A stretch of 64,000 nt of DNA from Botrimarina mediterranea (GTDB taxonomy: Bacteria > Planctomycetota > Planctomycetia > Pirellulales > Lacipirellulaceae). A program made the position numbers and the translations under genes. Below are positions 15,948 to 25,373 of the stretch, piece after piece. The notes under the pieces were generated by a model. It was not told where the DNA came from and did no database searches. It worked only from the letters and a program-made list of their open reading frames with translations. Numbering within the stretch: position 1 is the stretch's first letter; the number at the start of each line of letters is the position of its first letter. The DNA lies in contig NZ_CP036349.1 of assembly GCF_007753265.1 (NCBI RefSeq), positions 372,001 through 436,000 of the forward strand. The letters are read 5' to 3'.

Positions 15948-16453
15948 TTTTATAACCTCTCACTCTACCGAGATGAGTGCGGCGATATGCAAGCAATCGC
16001 GGCCAGCTGATGTTGGCTACCTTTGTAGCACACGATGCAATCGAAGGGGTTCAGGGTCGCAACGACCCCCCGGGGGATGCGTCCTCGCGGCGTACATTCC
16101 GCCACTCGGAGGGTCCGTCTAGCGCCTTCGACCCCCGACCACACAGCCTCGCACTCCGCAGGTCACAGCAGGCCCAGGAAGGGCCCTAGAAGGCCGTCTG
16201 CGGGCCGTTTGTGGGCACAGGCGGCAAAGTGGTCGACCGCGGGCAAGAGGGCGCCAGAGGGCCCATTCTGGGGCTTGTAGCGGGGGTCTTCTTTACCGGC
16301 TTCTTGCGGCCTTTTTGCTTGCTTTTGGCCAGCCAATTGGCGTTGGAAAAACGCTGCGTGGCGCCACCCGCGGCTAGCGCCGACGGCTCAATAGGTCGCT
16401 TGCGCTCCCTCGTCCCCCGTCCCTTATCCCCTCAGCCCTATAACCCCTCGTCC
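15948..16453. other. Gene-poor stretch between the PEP-CTERM gene and ychF
   Basis: About 500 bases with no gene I can support. On the minus strand, an open stretch ending at 16186 reads a lysine-rich run (KQKGRKKPVKKTP) but lacks a convincing start codon. The right end is the C-rich repeat at 16406-16458. Confidence 0.4.
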
Positions 16454-16458
16454 CTAAT
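16406..16458. repeat. C-rich boundary repeat overlapping the ychF stop
   Basis: Runs of CCCT separated by one or two bases on plus; on the ychF coding strand it is G-rich and begins at the stop codon (TAG lies in its edge). It is the inverted counterpart of the tract at 17544-17580, so ychF is flanked by an inverted pair. Confidence 0.7.
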
Positions 16459-17542
16459 TGAACAAAAAGTGACACACATCCCCGTCGCGCATCACATACG
16501 CCTTCCCCTCGACGCGCATCTTGCCCGCTTCGCGGATTGCTTTCTCCGTGTGGAGGGCGACGAGGTCATCGACGGAGTACGTCTCGCAGCGGATGAAGCC
16601 TTTCTCGAAGTCGGTGTGGATCACGCCGGCGGCTTGGGGGGCGGTGGCGCCGATGGGGATCGTCCAGGCGCGGACTTCTTTCTCGCCGGCGGTGAAGTAG
16701 CTCTGTAGGCCGAGCAGCTTGTAGGCCGCCCGCGCGAGCGACGCCAGCGCCGGCTCGGTGAGGCCGACCGACTCGAGCATCTCGGCGCGGTCCGCTTCGT
16801 CGAGTTCGGCGAGCTCCGCTTCCAGCCGTGCACAGACCGCCACGACCTCGCCCCCCTCGGCCGCGGCCCGTTCGCGGACGCGCTTCACGAGTTCGCCTTC
16901 GCCGAGAAGGTCGTCCTCTTCGACGTTGGCGACGTACAACACACGCTTCGACGTGAGCAGTTGCAACTCGCGGAGGATTTTTGCTGAGGCCGGGTCTTCA
17001 TACACAAGGCCACGGATCGGCGTGCCTTCGGCGAGGCGGTCGTGGCACTCCTGCAAGATCTCGACCTTGCGCTTGGCGTCCTTGTCGCCGGTGCGGGCGT
17101 TCTTCTGTGCTTTGTGGATTTGCTGCTCGACCGATTGCAGGTCGGCCAGCATCAGCTCGGTGTCGATGGTCTCGATGTCGCGGATCGGATCGACCGAGCC
17201 CTCGACGTGGATGATGTCGGGGTCGTCGAAGCAGCGGACGACGTGCAGGATGGCGTCGACGTTGCGGATGTGGGTGAGGAACTGGTTGCCGAGGCCCTCG
17301 CCCTCGCTGGCGCCGCGGACGATGCCAGCGATGTCCACGAGCTGGAGGATGGCGGGGATCACCTTCTGCGTCTTGATGTAGGACTGGATGGTGTCCAGCC
17401 GCGAGTCGGGGACGGGGACGGCGCCGACGTTGGGCTCGATCGTGCAGAACGGGTAGTTCTCGCTGGCGATCCCGGCCGAGGTGAGGGCGTTAAACAGGGT
17501 GCTCTTGCCGACGTTCGGCAGGCCAACGATGCCAGCTTCCAT
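16454..17542 (-). CDS. ychF: Ribosome-binding ATPase YchF
   Basis: A 362-residue OBG-family ATPase, the same size as E. coli YchF (363). Motifs: G1 GLPNVGKST at residues 6-14, G2 region [12 protein letters not shown]3 [20 protein letters not shown], and NVEEDD in place of the G4 NKxD motif, which is why the family prefers ATP. The C-terminal TGS domain reads ...[20 protein letters not shown] to [11 protein letters not shown] chose the ATG at 17542; the upstream in-frame extension is Pro/Ser-rich and unrelated. The leader immediately before it is a C-rich repeat with no Shine-Dalgarno. Confidence 0.96.
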   Translation of the reverse strand: MEAGIVGLPNVGKSTLFNALTSAGIASENYPFCTIEPNVGAVPVPDSRLDTIQSYIKTQKVIPAILQLVDIAGIVRGASEGEGLGNQFLTHIRNVDAILHVVRCFDDPDIIHVEGSVDPIRDIETIDTELMLADLQSVEQQIHKAQKNARTGDKDAKRKVEILQECHDRLAEGTPIRGLVYEDPASAKILRELQLLTSKRVLYVANVEEDDLLGEGELVKRVRERAAAEGGEVVAVCARLEAELAELDEADRAEMLESVGLTEPALASLARAAYKLLGLQSYFTAGEKEVRAWTIPIGATAPQAAGVIHTDFEKGFIRCETYSVDDLVALHTEKAIREAGKMRVEGKAYVMRDGDVCHFLFN

Positions 17543-17543
17543 A

Positions 17544-17580
17544 GGAGAGGGGTTAGGGGCTGAGGGGCGAGGGGCTGAGG
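17544..17580. repeat. G-rich boundary repeat directly upstream of ychF
   Basis: GGGGTTAGGGGCTGAGGGGC and similar words on plus, C-rich on the ychF coding strand. It forms an inverted pair with 17672-17709 across the short gap and with 16406-16458 across the gene. Confidence 0.7.
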
Positions 17581-17671
17581 GAAAACTTGGGGCGGGGCAC
17601 GATTCTAGGCCGCCGAGGCCCCGGGCGACACTGCTCCCACGAATGACGTCGTGGGCTCCTGGCCGCATTCC

Positions 17672-17709
17672 GCCCCCTTATCGCCTAGCTCCTAATCCCT
17701 AGCCCCTCC
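17672..17709. repeat. C-rich boundary repeat between ychF and the TPR gene
   Basis: CGCCTAGCTCCTAATCCCTA then GCCCCTCC on plus. Inverted relative to 17544-17580. Confidence 0.6.
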
Positions 17710-17790
17710 GCCAAAGGCGCGTAGTCTCCGCGGCCTCGTGCCGTCATAATGGGGAAGCTGTATCGATCGCCCACGAGGGACACTCCTGCG

Positions 17791-19866
17791 ATGTCAACTT
17801 CTAAGTTGCTCTCCGTCTACCTGACGCTCGTCCTCCTGCTAGCAGGGGGAGCGCCCGTTCTGGCCCAAGAAGCGGCGCCGACCGAGACCCCGGCTGCAGA
17901 ACCGGCCGAAGAAGCCGCCCCGGCTGCCGATGTAGCCGCCGACGACTCGGCCGTGGAAGACGGCGACGCCGTTGATGAAGAGGAGCCCGGGGAGGGAGAC
18001 GACGCGGCGGCGATGGAAGAGGCGGAGCCCACCGAGGACGGCGCCGTTGAAGACAAGGCCTCCGAAGGAGAGGCCGCCGACGAGAAACCGGCCGCAAATC
18101 CCGCCGAGCCCGAGGACCCCGAGAACCCCGGCGCAGCCGAACTGAACCGGGCGATCGAGCTCAAGCTCGACGCGGACGACCTGCAAGACCTCAACGAGGT
18201 CGTCGATCTTTTGGACGAAGGCCTCTCCAAGGGCCTCGACCCGGAGAACTCCGACTTCGCCGAGGAGATGCTCGTCGCCACGCTGCTGCAACGCGCGGCG
18301 AGCTTCTCGCAGGTGGTGCTCAGCCAGCCGATCGCCGACCCGAGGCGTGACCCGCGTTGGATCCAGATCCGCCAGTACGCGCTAACGGACCTGCAGCGCG
18401 TCGTCGCGCTCGACCCGAAGCAGTCGCAGGCGTGGCTGCTGTTGGGGCGGTTGCAGTCGCTGCCGCTGGGCAGCTCGAGCGAGGCGCGTCGGGCGCTGAC
18501 GCAGGTGATCCGTCTCGCCGAAGAAGCGGCCAACGACCCCGAGGCCGAGACGCCCGAGCCCACCGCTATCGCCCAAGCGTACGCGCTCCGCGGCGCGGCG
18601 CAGAAGGACGGGGCCAGCCGGTTGGAGGACTTCAACAAGGCGATCGAACTCGACCCCGAGAAAGAAGAGTACCTCTTGCTCCGCGCGCAAGCCCACCGCG
18701 CCGACGGCGACGGCAAGGCGTGCCTGGCGGACATCGAGAAGGCGATCGAGACGGCGCCGGAGAATCCCAAAGCCTACGAGCTGAAGGCGCTGGCCCTGCT
18801 GATGCTCGATCGGCAGGAAGAGGCGCTCGAGGCGTTCAACAAGGCGTCGGAACTCGCGCCGGAGTTGCTCACGCCCTACCAATACCGCAGCGAGCTGCTC
18901 AGCCAGCAGGGCAAGGTCGACGAGGCGATCGCCGAACTCGACAAGTCGCTCAAGCTGCAACCGAACAACTTGGCGTCGCTCTTGATCCGCGCGCAGCTGC
19001 TCTCCGAGAACGAGGAGTACGAGAAGGCGCTCCAGGACGTCGAGTCGATTCTCAAGCAACAGCCCGCCCTGGTCCGCGCGCACCAAATGAAGGCCCAGCT
19101 GCTCAACCAACTCGGCCGCACGGACGAAGCGGTCGCGATGCTCGAGAAGCTGATCGGCATCGACCCGAACCTGACCGAGCTCCAGCTACAGCTGCTCGGC
19201 ATCTATACCGAGAAGCAGATGGCGCCCGAGGCGATCGAGCTGGCGACGAAAATCCTTGAAGCCGCCGAAGCTGCCGGGGAGAACGGTGCCAGTGAGTCCA
19301 GCGACCTTGTGCGGCGCTTGCGTGGCGACATGTACCTCTATGCCGGCGATCACGAGGAAGCGATCGCCGACTTCGAGAAGGCGCTAGAGAAGAACCCGAA
19401 CGAGCCGGGCGTGCTCAACAACTACGCCTGGACGCTGGCCACGAGCCCCTACGCGTCGGTCCGCGACGGCAAGAAGGCGGTCGAGCTGGCGACCAAGGCG
19501 GCCGAGGTGACCGAGTACGCCGCGCCGCACATCCTCAGCACACTCGCCGCGTCGTACGCCGAGGCGGGCGACTTCGAGCAAGCGGTGAAACGCGCCGAGG
19601 AAGCGATCGCCAAGGCGGACGAACTGAAGACGCTCGACGACTACGACGGCCAGCTCGAGGCCGAGCTGCAATGCTACAAGTCGGGGGAGCCCTGGCGCGA
19701 GTTGCAGAAGCTCGACGTCGCGGGCCCGGCGAGCGAAGCCGACAAGGAGATCGCGGAGGCCGAGAAGTCCGCCGACGATAAGCCCATGACGACCGAGCCG
19801 AAGGCCAACGCCCCAACGCCGCCGGCGACGATCGACGACACGCCGGCGCGGTCGATCGATTTCTGA
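17791..19866 (+). CDS. Secreted tetratricopeptide-repeat protein
   Basis: A 691-residue exported protein. I start it at the ATG at 17791, which gives a clean signal peptide (hydrophobic core SVYLTLVLLLAGG, cleavage near residue 25) and has GAGGGA upstream. Residues about 27-105 are an acidic, low-complexity Ala/Glu/Asp segment. From about residue 210 onward come at least eight TPR units (for example AYALRGAAQKDGASRLEDFN and MYLYAGDHEEAIADFEKALE), then NNYAWTLATSPYASVRDGKK, a motif often seen at the end of TPR arrays. It probably scaffolds protein contacts in the periplasm. The next gene also encodes an exported protein. No binding partner can be named. Confidence 0.85.
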   Translation: MSTSKLLSVYLTLVLLLAGGAPVLAQEAAPTETPAAEPAEEAAPAADVAADDSAVEDGDAVDEEEPGEGDDAAAMEEAEPTEDGAVEDKASEGEAADEKPAANPAEPEDPENPGAAELNRAIELKLDADDLQDLNEVVDLLDEGLSKGLDPENSDFAEEMLVATLLQRAASFSQVVLSQPIADPRRDPRWIQIRQYALTDLQRVVALDPKQSQAWLLLGRLQSLPLGSSSEARRALTQVIRLAEEAANDPEAETPEPTAIAQAYALRGAAQKDGASRLEDFNKAIELDPEKEEYLLLRAQAHRADGDGKACLADIEKAIETAPENPKAYELKALALLMLDRQEEALEAFNKASELAPELLTPYQYRSELLSQQGKVDEAIAELDKSLKLQPNNLASLLIRAQLLSENEEYEKALQDVESILKQQPALVRAHQMKAQLLNQLGRTDEAVAMLEKLIGIDPNLTELQLQLLGIYTEKQMAPEAIELATKILEAAEAAGENGASESSDLVRRLRGDMYLYAGDHEEAIADFEKALEKNPNEPGVLNNYAWTLATSPYASVRDGKKAVELATKAAEVTEYAAPHILSTLAASYAEAGDFEQAVKRAEEAIAKADELKTLDDYDGQLEAELQCYKSGEPWRELQKLDVAGPASEADKEIAEAEKSADDKPMTTEPKANAPTPPATIDDTPARSIDF

Positions 19867-19918
19867 CGGGCGGCTGATCTCTTTTCTACTTCTCCCGGAA
19901 CCCCCGAGAGCGACCACT

Positions 19919-20884
19919 ATGCGTAACGGCATCTTCGCGGTTGTGGCGTTGACGATGGGCGGTGTGGTCCAGGCCGACCCGCCGTCGCAACAGCCCGTCC
20001 CGCAGCAATTCGTCGAAGACCTCAGCGAGCTGCGTCAGCAGGTCGGTCCGTCACCGAGCACCCAAGCCGAGTTCGCCCAGGCGATCCGTGACGTGGCCGA
20101 GAAGCGTCGAGCCGCCGGCGGAATGTGGAGCGATTCTGCAACGGAACCGTCGGGTGAGGCATGGATTGCCGACGGCGCGCCGCAGCCGATGCCGCAGCCG
20201 ACGCGGAACCCGTGGAACGCCTTTGAATCACAATCGCCGCGGGGTTACGTGACCCCGGTCAACAACCCCTATCAGGCGCCGTACTCCCAGCCGGTCTCGC
20301 CGCCGCATCAGGGCCCCCACCCCGGCCACCACGCTGGCCCGCGTCCGCCGAAGGTGCTGCTGGAGGACTCGGCGTTCGACCTGGAGCGGATGGCCCACGA
20401 GCTGGACAAGGCCGAGCTGTACGAAGAGGCCGACGCCCTCCGCGACGCGGCCGACCGGCTCCGCCAGACCGCCCGCCGACAGAACCAGACCGCCCCTCGG
20501 CAGGGGAAGCCGGCCGACAACTTCCCGGCGCTGCAAGAGCTGCCCGGCCCCAGCCCTGATGCGACTGAGCACCCTCACGCTGCCGAGCGGGCTCGCCGAG
20601 CCGTGCAGGAGGCCAACGAGCGGGTCCGGCAGATGGAGCGACAGGTCTCCGAAATGGAGGCCCGGATCGAGCGACAGGCCGCAGAAACGCGCCGGCGGCT
20701 GCAGCAGTTGCAGGAACGGGCGCGGGGGGGGACGAAGAGCGACGAGCGAGAGCGTCAGGAGGCCCTAGAAGGCCTCCTACGGCCCCGTGAGCGTCGCCCC
20801 GACCGTAGTGGTGGGGATCGCTCTGAACTGCCGCCTAGGGGCGTTTATGGCGGTCCTACGGACCCACCGCCACCGCCCAGTTAG
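19919..20884 (+). CDS. Exported proline-rich coiled-coil protein of unknown function
   Basis: A 321-residue protein with a signal peptide at about 1-19 (MRNGIFAVVALTMGGVVQA). The middle is Pro/Gln/His-rich and looks disordered. A helix around residues 150-185 (LERMAHELDKAELYEEADAL) and a long coiled coil at about 220-270 follow, then a charged Arg/Pro-rich tail. It lies 52 bases after the TPR gene on the same strand, so the two are probably co-transcribed and may work together. I do not recognise a family. Confidence 0.7.
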   Translation: MRNGIFAVVALTMGGVVQADPPSQQPVPQQFVEDLSELRQQVGPSPSTQAEFAQAIRDVAEKRRAAGGMWSDSATEPSGEAWIADGAPQPMPQPTRNPWNAFESQSPRGYVTPVNNPYQAPYSQPVSPPHQGPHPGHHAGPRPPKVLLEDSAFDLERMAHELDKAELYEEADALRDAADRLRQTARRQNQTAPRQGKPADNFPALQELPGPSPDATEHPHAAERARRAVQEANERVRQMERQVSEMEARIERQAAETRRRLQQLQERARGGTKSDERERQEALEGLLRPRERRPDRSGGDRSELPPRGVYGGPTDPPPPPS

Positions 20885-20895
20885 CCCCCGGTCAC

Positions 20896-20924
20896 TTAGC
20901 CCCCGGTCAATGACCGGGGGCTAA
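20896..20924. repeat. Perfect TTAGCCCCCGGTCA hairpin
   Basis: TTAGCCCCCGGTCA, one A, then its exact complement ending GGGGGCTAA. A third half copy lies just before it (20881-20894). Near-identical hairpins lie at 24774-24801 and 44801-44829. Position after a plus-strand stop suggests a transcript end, although there is no T run. Confidence 0.85.
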
Positions 20925-21061
20925 ATTACGAGCCCTGGGGCCCTACGCTAATTAACCCCCGCGGCTCCCGCAGTTTGACACCCCCGCAGACCGCCATTAG
21001 TCTGTAAATAGCAAGGGGTTACGACTCGCCCAGCCGCAATCGATCCACACGCAGGCTGATC

Positions 21062-21131
21062 AGCCGCGGGCGGAAGCCAGCGGAGCAGTCGAGTTGTCTC
21101 CCCCTTCGGCCGTGGGCTTCCGCCCCCGGCT
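21062..21131. repeat. Palindromic repeat upstream of the orphan PilB gene
   Basis: AGCCGCGGGCGGAAGCC (from 21062) pairs with GGCTTCCGCCCCCGGCT (ending 21131). It occupies the likely promoter/leader region of the ATPase gene. Confidence 0.75.
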
Positions 21132-21171
21132 AAGACTCCGATCATCGACACGCTCCTTCTGCGCGCTCCCT

Positions 21172-22872
21172 ATGACGAAGCTCGGCAAGTTTCTGATCGA
21201 CAAGCGGGTCATCGGTCCCGACCAATGGACCGAGGCCGAGGGCATCGCCAAGAAAAGCGGCAAGAAGCCCGAAGAGGTGCTGATCGACCTCGGCTACGCC
21301 TCCGCCGAGCAGATCACCCAGGCCCGCGCGGACCTCAACGGCTTCGACTTCATCAACCTGCAAGACGTGCCGATCCCGCCGGCGGTGGTGGAGCTCGTCC
21401 CCGAGTCGGTCGCGCGCGAGAACGCGGTCATCCCGATCGAAGAGAAGGAAGACTCGCTGGTTGTCTGCGTCAGCGACCCCGACGACTTCGAGACGATCGA
21501 GAAGCTGCAGTTCATTCTCAACCGCAAGATCGACATCGCGCTGGCGACGCGCGAGCACATCCTCGAAGCGATCAACCGCAACTACGGCCAGATGGGCGAT
21601 GAGTCGGCCGACTCGATGCTGCAAGAGTTTACCGACACGGCGATCGACTTCACCGAGACCGAGAACGACGACACCGAGGACGACAACGACGTCGACGAGG
21701 CCTCCGCGCCGGTCGTGAAGCTTGTGCAGCTGATGATCGGCGAAGCGGTGCAGCTCCGCGCGTCGGACATCCACGTCGAACCGTTCGAGGATCGCATCCG
21801 CATCCGCTACCGGATCGACGGCGTGTTGGTGGAGCGTGACAGCCCGCCGCGGCGTTTGTTGGGCGCGTTGCTGTCGCGCATCAAGATCCTCGCCAAGATG
21901 GACATCAGCGAGCGCCGCCGCTGCCAAGACGGCCGCATCAAGATCACCGCCGGCGGCAAGGAGCTCGACCTGCGGGTGAGCATGATGCCGACCAACCACG
22001 GCCAGACCTGTGTGATGCGGCTGCTGGACAAGGATAACATCAAGGTCGGCGTCCGCCAGCTCGGCCTGTCGGAGCGCGACTTCAAGGTCTTCAACCAGCT
22101 CATCAAGCGTCCCAACGGCATCTTCCTGGTGACGGGGCCGACGGGCTCGGGCAAGACGACGACGCTCTACGCCTCGCTCAACGAACTCAACCGCCCCGAC
22201 CGCAAGATCATCACGGCCGAGGACCCGGTCGAGTACTACCTGCCGGGCATCAACCAGGTCGAGGTGAAGCACTCGATCGGCCTCGACTTCGCGTTGATCA
22301 TCCGGGCCATGCTCCGCCAGGCGCCGAACGTGATCCTCGTCGGCGAGATGCGTGACTACGAGACCGCGTCGATGGGCATCCAGGCGTCGCTGACGGGTCA
22401 CTTGGTCTTTAGCACTCTGCACACCAACGACGCCCCGGGCGCCGTGACGCGCATGATCGACATGGGCGTGCCGGCTTATCTCGTGGCGAGCTCGGTCATC
22501 GGCATCCTCGCCCAGCGCCTCGTGCGGGTGAACTGCTCGAAGTGCAAGGCGCCTTTCGAGTACAAGCAGTCCGACCTCGACGCCGCCGGCATCACCCCCG
22601 AGATGGCCGCCAGCGCCACCTTCATGCGCGGCCGCGGCTGCAACAACTGTGGCGGCAGCGGCTACCGCGGCCGCCTCGGCGTATTCGAGCTGATGACGAT
22701 GAACAGCCGCGTCCGCGAACTCGCCTTCCAAGGCGCGGCGACGCAAGAGATCGGCCGCGAGGCCCGCAAGCTCGGCATGACCACGCTCTACGACGACGCG
22801 ATCCGCAAGGTGTGCCTCGGCGTCACAACGCTTGACGAAGTCTTCCGCGTCGCAAAGAAGACGGAAGACTGA
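21172..22872 (+). CDS. PilB/GspE-family assembly ATPase (orphan copy)
   Basis: A 566-residue hexameric ATPase that powers pilin or pseudopilin assembly at the inner membrane. It has an N-terminal MshEN-like domain (LGKFLIDKRVIGPDQW), an acidic linker near 150-180, Walker A GPTGSGKTTT around residue 325, the Walker B-type ILVGEMRD, the His box FSTLHTNDA, and a zinc tetracysteine motif (CSKC near 454, CNNC near 490). I start at the ATG at 21172, where the domain begins. It is separate from, and opposite to, the pseudopilin block that has its own PilB, so it may serve another pilus system or swap with that motor. Confidence 0.9.
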   Translation: MTKLGKFLIDKRVIGPDQWTEAEGIAKKSGKKPEEVLIDLGYASAEQITQARADLNGFDFINLQDVPIPPAVVELVPESVARENAVIPIEEKEDSLVVCVSDPDDFETIEKLQFILNRKIDIALATREHILEAINRNYGQMGDESADSMLQEFTDTAIDFTETENDDTEDDNDVDEASAPVVKLVQLMIGEAVQLRASDIHVEPFEDRIRIRYRIDGVLVERDSPPRRLLGALLSRIKILAKMDISERRRCQDGRIKITAGGKELDLRVSMMPTNHGQTCVMRLLDKDNIKVGVRQLGLSERDFKVFNQLIKRPNGIFLVTGPTGSGKTTTLYASLNELNRPDRKIITAEDPVEYYLPGINQVEVKHSIGLDFALIIRAMLRQAPNVILVGEMRDYETASMGIQASLTGHLVFSTLHTNDAPGAVTRMIDMGVPAYLVASSVIGILAQRLVRVNCSKCKAPFEYKQSDLDAAGITPEMAASATFMRGRGCNNCGGSGYRGRLGVFELMTMNSRVRELAFQGAATQEIGREARKLGMTTLYDDAIRKVCLGVTTLDEVFRVAKKTED

Positions 22873-22984
22873 GCGTCGTAGCAAGCGGAATCGAGTTGTG
22901 AACGAGAGGATGGTTCGCTCTGGGTGACGCGGGCCCATCACGCATCTCGATCGTTGGGCCTACGGCGCCACCCCACGTAAGTCG

Positions 22985-24394
22985 TCAAACTTCCACGTGC
23001 TTCCACCCGCCGTGCAGGAAGCGGCCCAGCATCAGCGCCGCGCGGACGCAGAGGTCGCTCACCGCGCCGTACCACGCGCCGACCGCCCCCAGGCCCGCGC
23101 CGGCGAACGTCGTCCCGATGAGCGGCAGCGTCACGGTGTCCTGGGCGAAGTAGGTTGCGATCGGCACCCGGAAGAGGCCGAAGCCGATCACCGTGATCAC
23201 CAGCGGCCAGCGTGTGTCGCCCGCTCCGCGCAGCGCGCCGGCGAGCACCATCGAGATCGCCAGCGGCAGCATCGCCAGCGATATCAATCGCAACAGCTGC
23301 GCGGCGAGCGGGACGACCTCGGGCTTGTCCTTGAGGAACCAGCCGATCAACGTCTCGGTGTCGAGCCAGAACAACGCGCCGGCCGCGACCATGATCGCCG
23401 ACGCGATAGCCGTGGCAATCCATGCGCTGCGCGCCGCGCGGTGGGGGTCGCCGGCGCCGAGGTACTGGCCCGTCATGGTGCCGGCCGCGATCTGGAAGGC
23501 GCCGCCCGGCATGAAGGCGAGCGACTCGACCTGGATCGCCACGCCGTGCGCCGCGGCGGCGACGTCGCCGAGCTTCAGCACGATCCGCAGGTAAATCAAG
23601 TTGCAGGTCACGATCAGGATCGCTTCGACGCCGCCGGGGATGCCGATCCGCAGGAGACGCCGGATCATGGCGGGGTCGGGCTTCATCTGCGGCAGCCGCA
23701 GCCGCAACCCCGCGCGGCCGACGACGAGCATCGCCAGCAGCAGCCCGCCGCCGACGAGGTGCCCCGACGCGGTGCCCAGCGCGACGCCGTCGTAACCGAA
23801 CGAGGGGAACAGCCCGCCGGCGCCGGTCACCAGCGTGTAGCTGACGGCGATGTTGACGATGTTCACCAGGATCATCGCCCACAGGCCGCTCATCGTGTCG
23901 CCCGCCCCGCGCAGGCAGGCGATGCCGACGCGCTCGAGCATGATCGCCGGCAGCACGCACAGCTCGATCATCAGGTAGCGCGTCGCGCCCGCGGCCGACG
24001 CGCCTTCGAGCCCCATCAACCCCACCGCCGGCGCCGCGATCGGCAGGCCCACCGCCATCAGCAGCGCCGCCCACACCAGGCCGGCCGTAATCGACTGGTT
24101 CGTCGCCAGGTTCGCCAGGTCGCGCTGTCCGGCGCCGGTGAACCGCGCCACCAGCGGCGTCGAGCCCGTCGCGATCACCGCGAACAGCATCCCCACCAGC
24201 CACAGCAGGTAGATCACCAGCGTCATGCTGGCGACGTTGGCGGTCCCCTCGAGGAATCGCCCCGTGATGACGAGGTCCGAAAGCCCCACCGTCATGTGCA
24301 GCGCCTGCTCCGCCAACACCGGCATCGACAGCCGCAAGAGCGGCCGGATCGTGCCGGGCGACTGGATCAGAGAACTCGACACGGCGGCACGCAA
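22985..24394 (-). CDS. MATE family efflux transporter
   Basis: A 469-residue inner-membrane antiporter with about twelve hydrophobic segments in two related halves. Typical blocks: LSMPVLAEQALHMTVGLSDL in helix 1, VARFTGAGQRDLA, LRGAGDTMSGLW and its second-half counterpart LRGAGDTRWPLV, and the MTGQYLGAGDP loop. Family members export cationic drugs or metabolites in exchange for Na+ or H+. Neighbours give no hint of the substrate. It is convergent with the orphan PilB gene. Confidence 0.92.
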   Translation of the reverse strand: MRAAVSSSLIQSPGTIRPLLRLSMPVLAEQALHMTVGLSDLVITGRFLEGTANVASMTLVIYLLWLVGMLFAVIATGSTPLVARFTGAGQRDLANLATNQSITAGLVWAALLMAVGLPIAAPAVGLMGLEGASAAGATRYLMIELCVLPAIMLERVGIACLRGAGDTMSGLWAMILVNIVNIAVSYTLVTGAGGLFPSFGYDGVALGTASGHLVGGGLLLAMLVVGRAGLRLRLPQMKPDPAMIRRLLRIGIPGGVEAILIVTCNLIYLRIVLKLGDVAAAAHGVAIQVESLAFMPGGAFQIAAGTMTGQYLGAGDPHRAARSAWIATAIASAIMVAAGALFWLDTETLIGWFLKDKPEVVPLAAQLLRLISLAMLPLAISMVLAGALRGAGDTRWPLVITVIGFGLFRVPIATYFAQDTVTLPLIGTTFAGAGLGAVGAWYGAVSDLCVRAALMLGRFLHGGWKHVEV

Positions 24395-24815
24395 CGGATA
24401 GAGACCGGCAACAGCAAGGCGAACCCGCTATTAGAGCGAACGCCAGACCGCCGCCTAGCGTGGGAGGTTCGCGGGGTGAGGGCAGACCGGGCGCCCCCAT
24501 TTGGAGCAAGCTTCGCCAAACCGTATCGTCTCGCGCAGAGACGCTGAGACACAGAGGGTAGGCAGCGTAGCCTCACGCAAAGCCGCCAAGGCGCGAAGGC
24601 AAAGTCTCTTAGAAAGGATCGCAGCCGCCAACGACCGCGTAGAATCGCGTCCTTGGCGGCTTAGCGCTTTAAGGCATTTATCTCTGCGCCTTTGCGTCTC
24701 TGCGCGAGACATCCCCACGTTGCTCCGTGAATCAGCGCGTTGCTAGAAACGCTACGGCTAAGTGAAGCACGTTTTAGCCCCCGGTCATGGACCGGGGCTA
24801 AAGGCGCCGCGGGTC
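24395..24815. other. Gene-free stretch filled by palindromic repeats
   Basis: About 420 bases without a supported gene. CGTCTCGCGCAGAGACGCTG (from about 24527) pairs with the segment ending TCTCTGCGCGAGAC at about 24710; an inner pair is GCCGCCAAGG with CCTTGGCGGC. The TTAGCCCCCGG hairpin at 24774-24801 follows. Confidence 0.6.
24774..24801. repeat. TTAGCCCCCGGTCA-type hairpin at the end of the pseudopilin block
   Basis: TTAGCCCCCGGTCATGGACC then GGGGCTAA, a nearly perfect stem with a 2-base loop. It sits just after the stop of the thioredoxin gene (minus strand), the last gene of the block. Confidence 0.8.
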
Positions 24816-25373
24816 TTACAGCCGCAGCGAAAGCTCGTCCTCGAGCCCCTGCACCGAGTGCCCGCGCCACACGCCGACGCCCTTCTTATCGAAGAGCAGA
24901 TAGGTGGGCGTTGCGTTCACGCCCAGCTGATTGAAGACCATGCCGGCGCCGTAGGCGACGGGCCAGTCCATCCCCTGGACGCGACGGATCGCCGCCTCGA
25001 CCGCGCCGACGCGCGATGACGGGTCGGACGCCAACGCCACGACCTCGACGCCGCGCTCTTGCCAGCGTTCGTTGAAACGCGCGAGCGATGGCAGCGTCTG
25101 CAAGCACGGCAGGCAGTCGGTCGACCAGAAGTAGAGGACCACGTGCCGCCCGGCGAGCGACTCGCGCGTCGGCGGCGCTGCGCCGTCGATGTTCAGCCAG
25201 CCCTCGACGAGCAACTCGGGCAGCGGGAGCGGACCGATGCGCTCGCCCCCTTCGCCGGGCCGCGTCAGGCGTTCGACCAGCACGGCGCCGGCGATCGCCG
25301 CCAGCAGCGCCATGCCCAGGCCCGCCAGGCCTTCCAACTTGCTCCTGCGTTTTCCCGACGCCGTTTGCGTCAC
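24816..25373 (-). CDS. Membrane-anchored TlpA/ResA-like thioredoxin
   Basis: A 185-residue thioredoxin-fold protein. A transmembrane helix lies near residues 14-34, so the domain should face the periplasm. The active site is CLPC in FWSTDCLPCLQTLPSL, the cis-Pro region reads VNATPTYLLFDKKG, and a TlpA-type RESLAGRHVVLYF strand is present. It starts at GTG and overlaps the stop of the giant pseudopilin gene by four bases (GTGA), so translation is coupled. This suggests a role in reducing or forming disulfides in that secretion apparatus, although the giant protein has few cysteines. Confidence 0.82.
   Translation of the reverse strand: MTQTASGKRRSKLEGLAGLGMALLAAIAGAVLVERLTRPGEGGERIGPLPLPELLVEGWLNIDGAAPPTRESLAGRHVVLYFWSTDCLPCLQTLPSLARFNERWQERGVEVVALASDPSSRVGAVEAAIRRVQGMDWPVAYGAGMVFNQLGVNATPTYLLFDKKGVGVWRGHSVQGLEDELSLRL

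Noticed and set aside
21142-22941. Minus-strand frame of about 600 codons opposite the orphan PilB gene
   Set aside because: The plus strand encodes an intact ATPase with Walker, His-box and tetracysteine motifs; the antisense frame has none.
22997-24547. Long plus-strand frame opposite the MATE transporter
   Set aside because: Composition is Arg/His/Gln-rich without hydrophobic core or motifs, and the opposite strand encodes a normal twelve-helix transporter.
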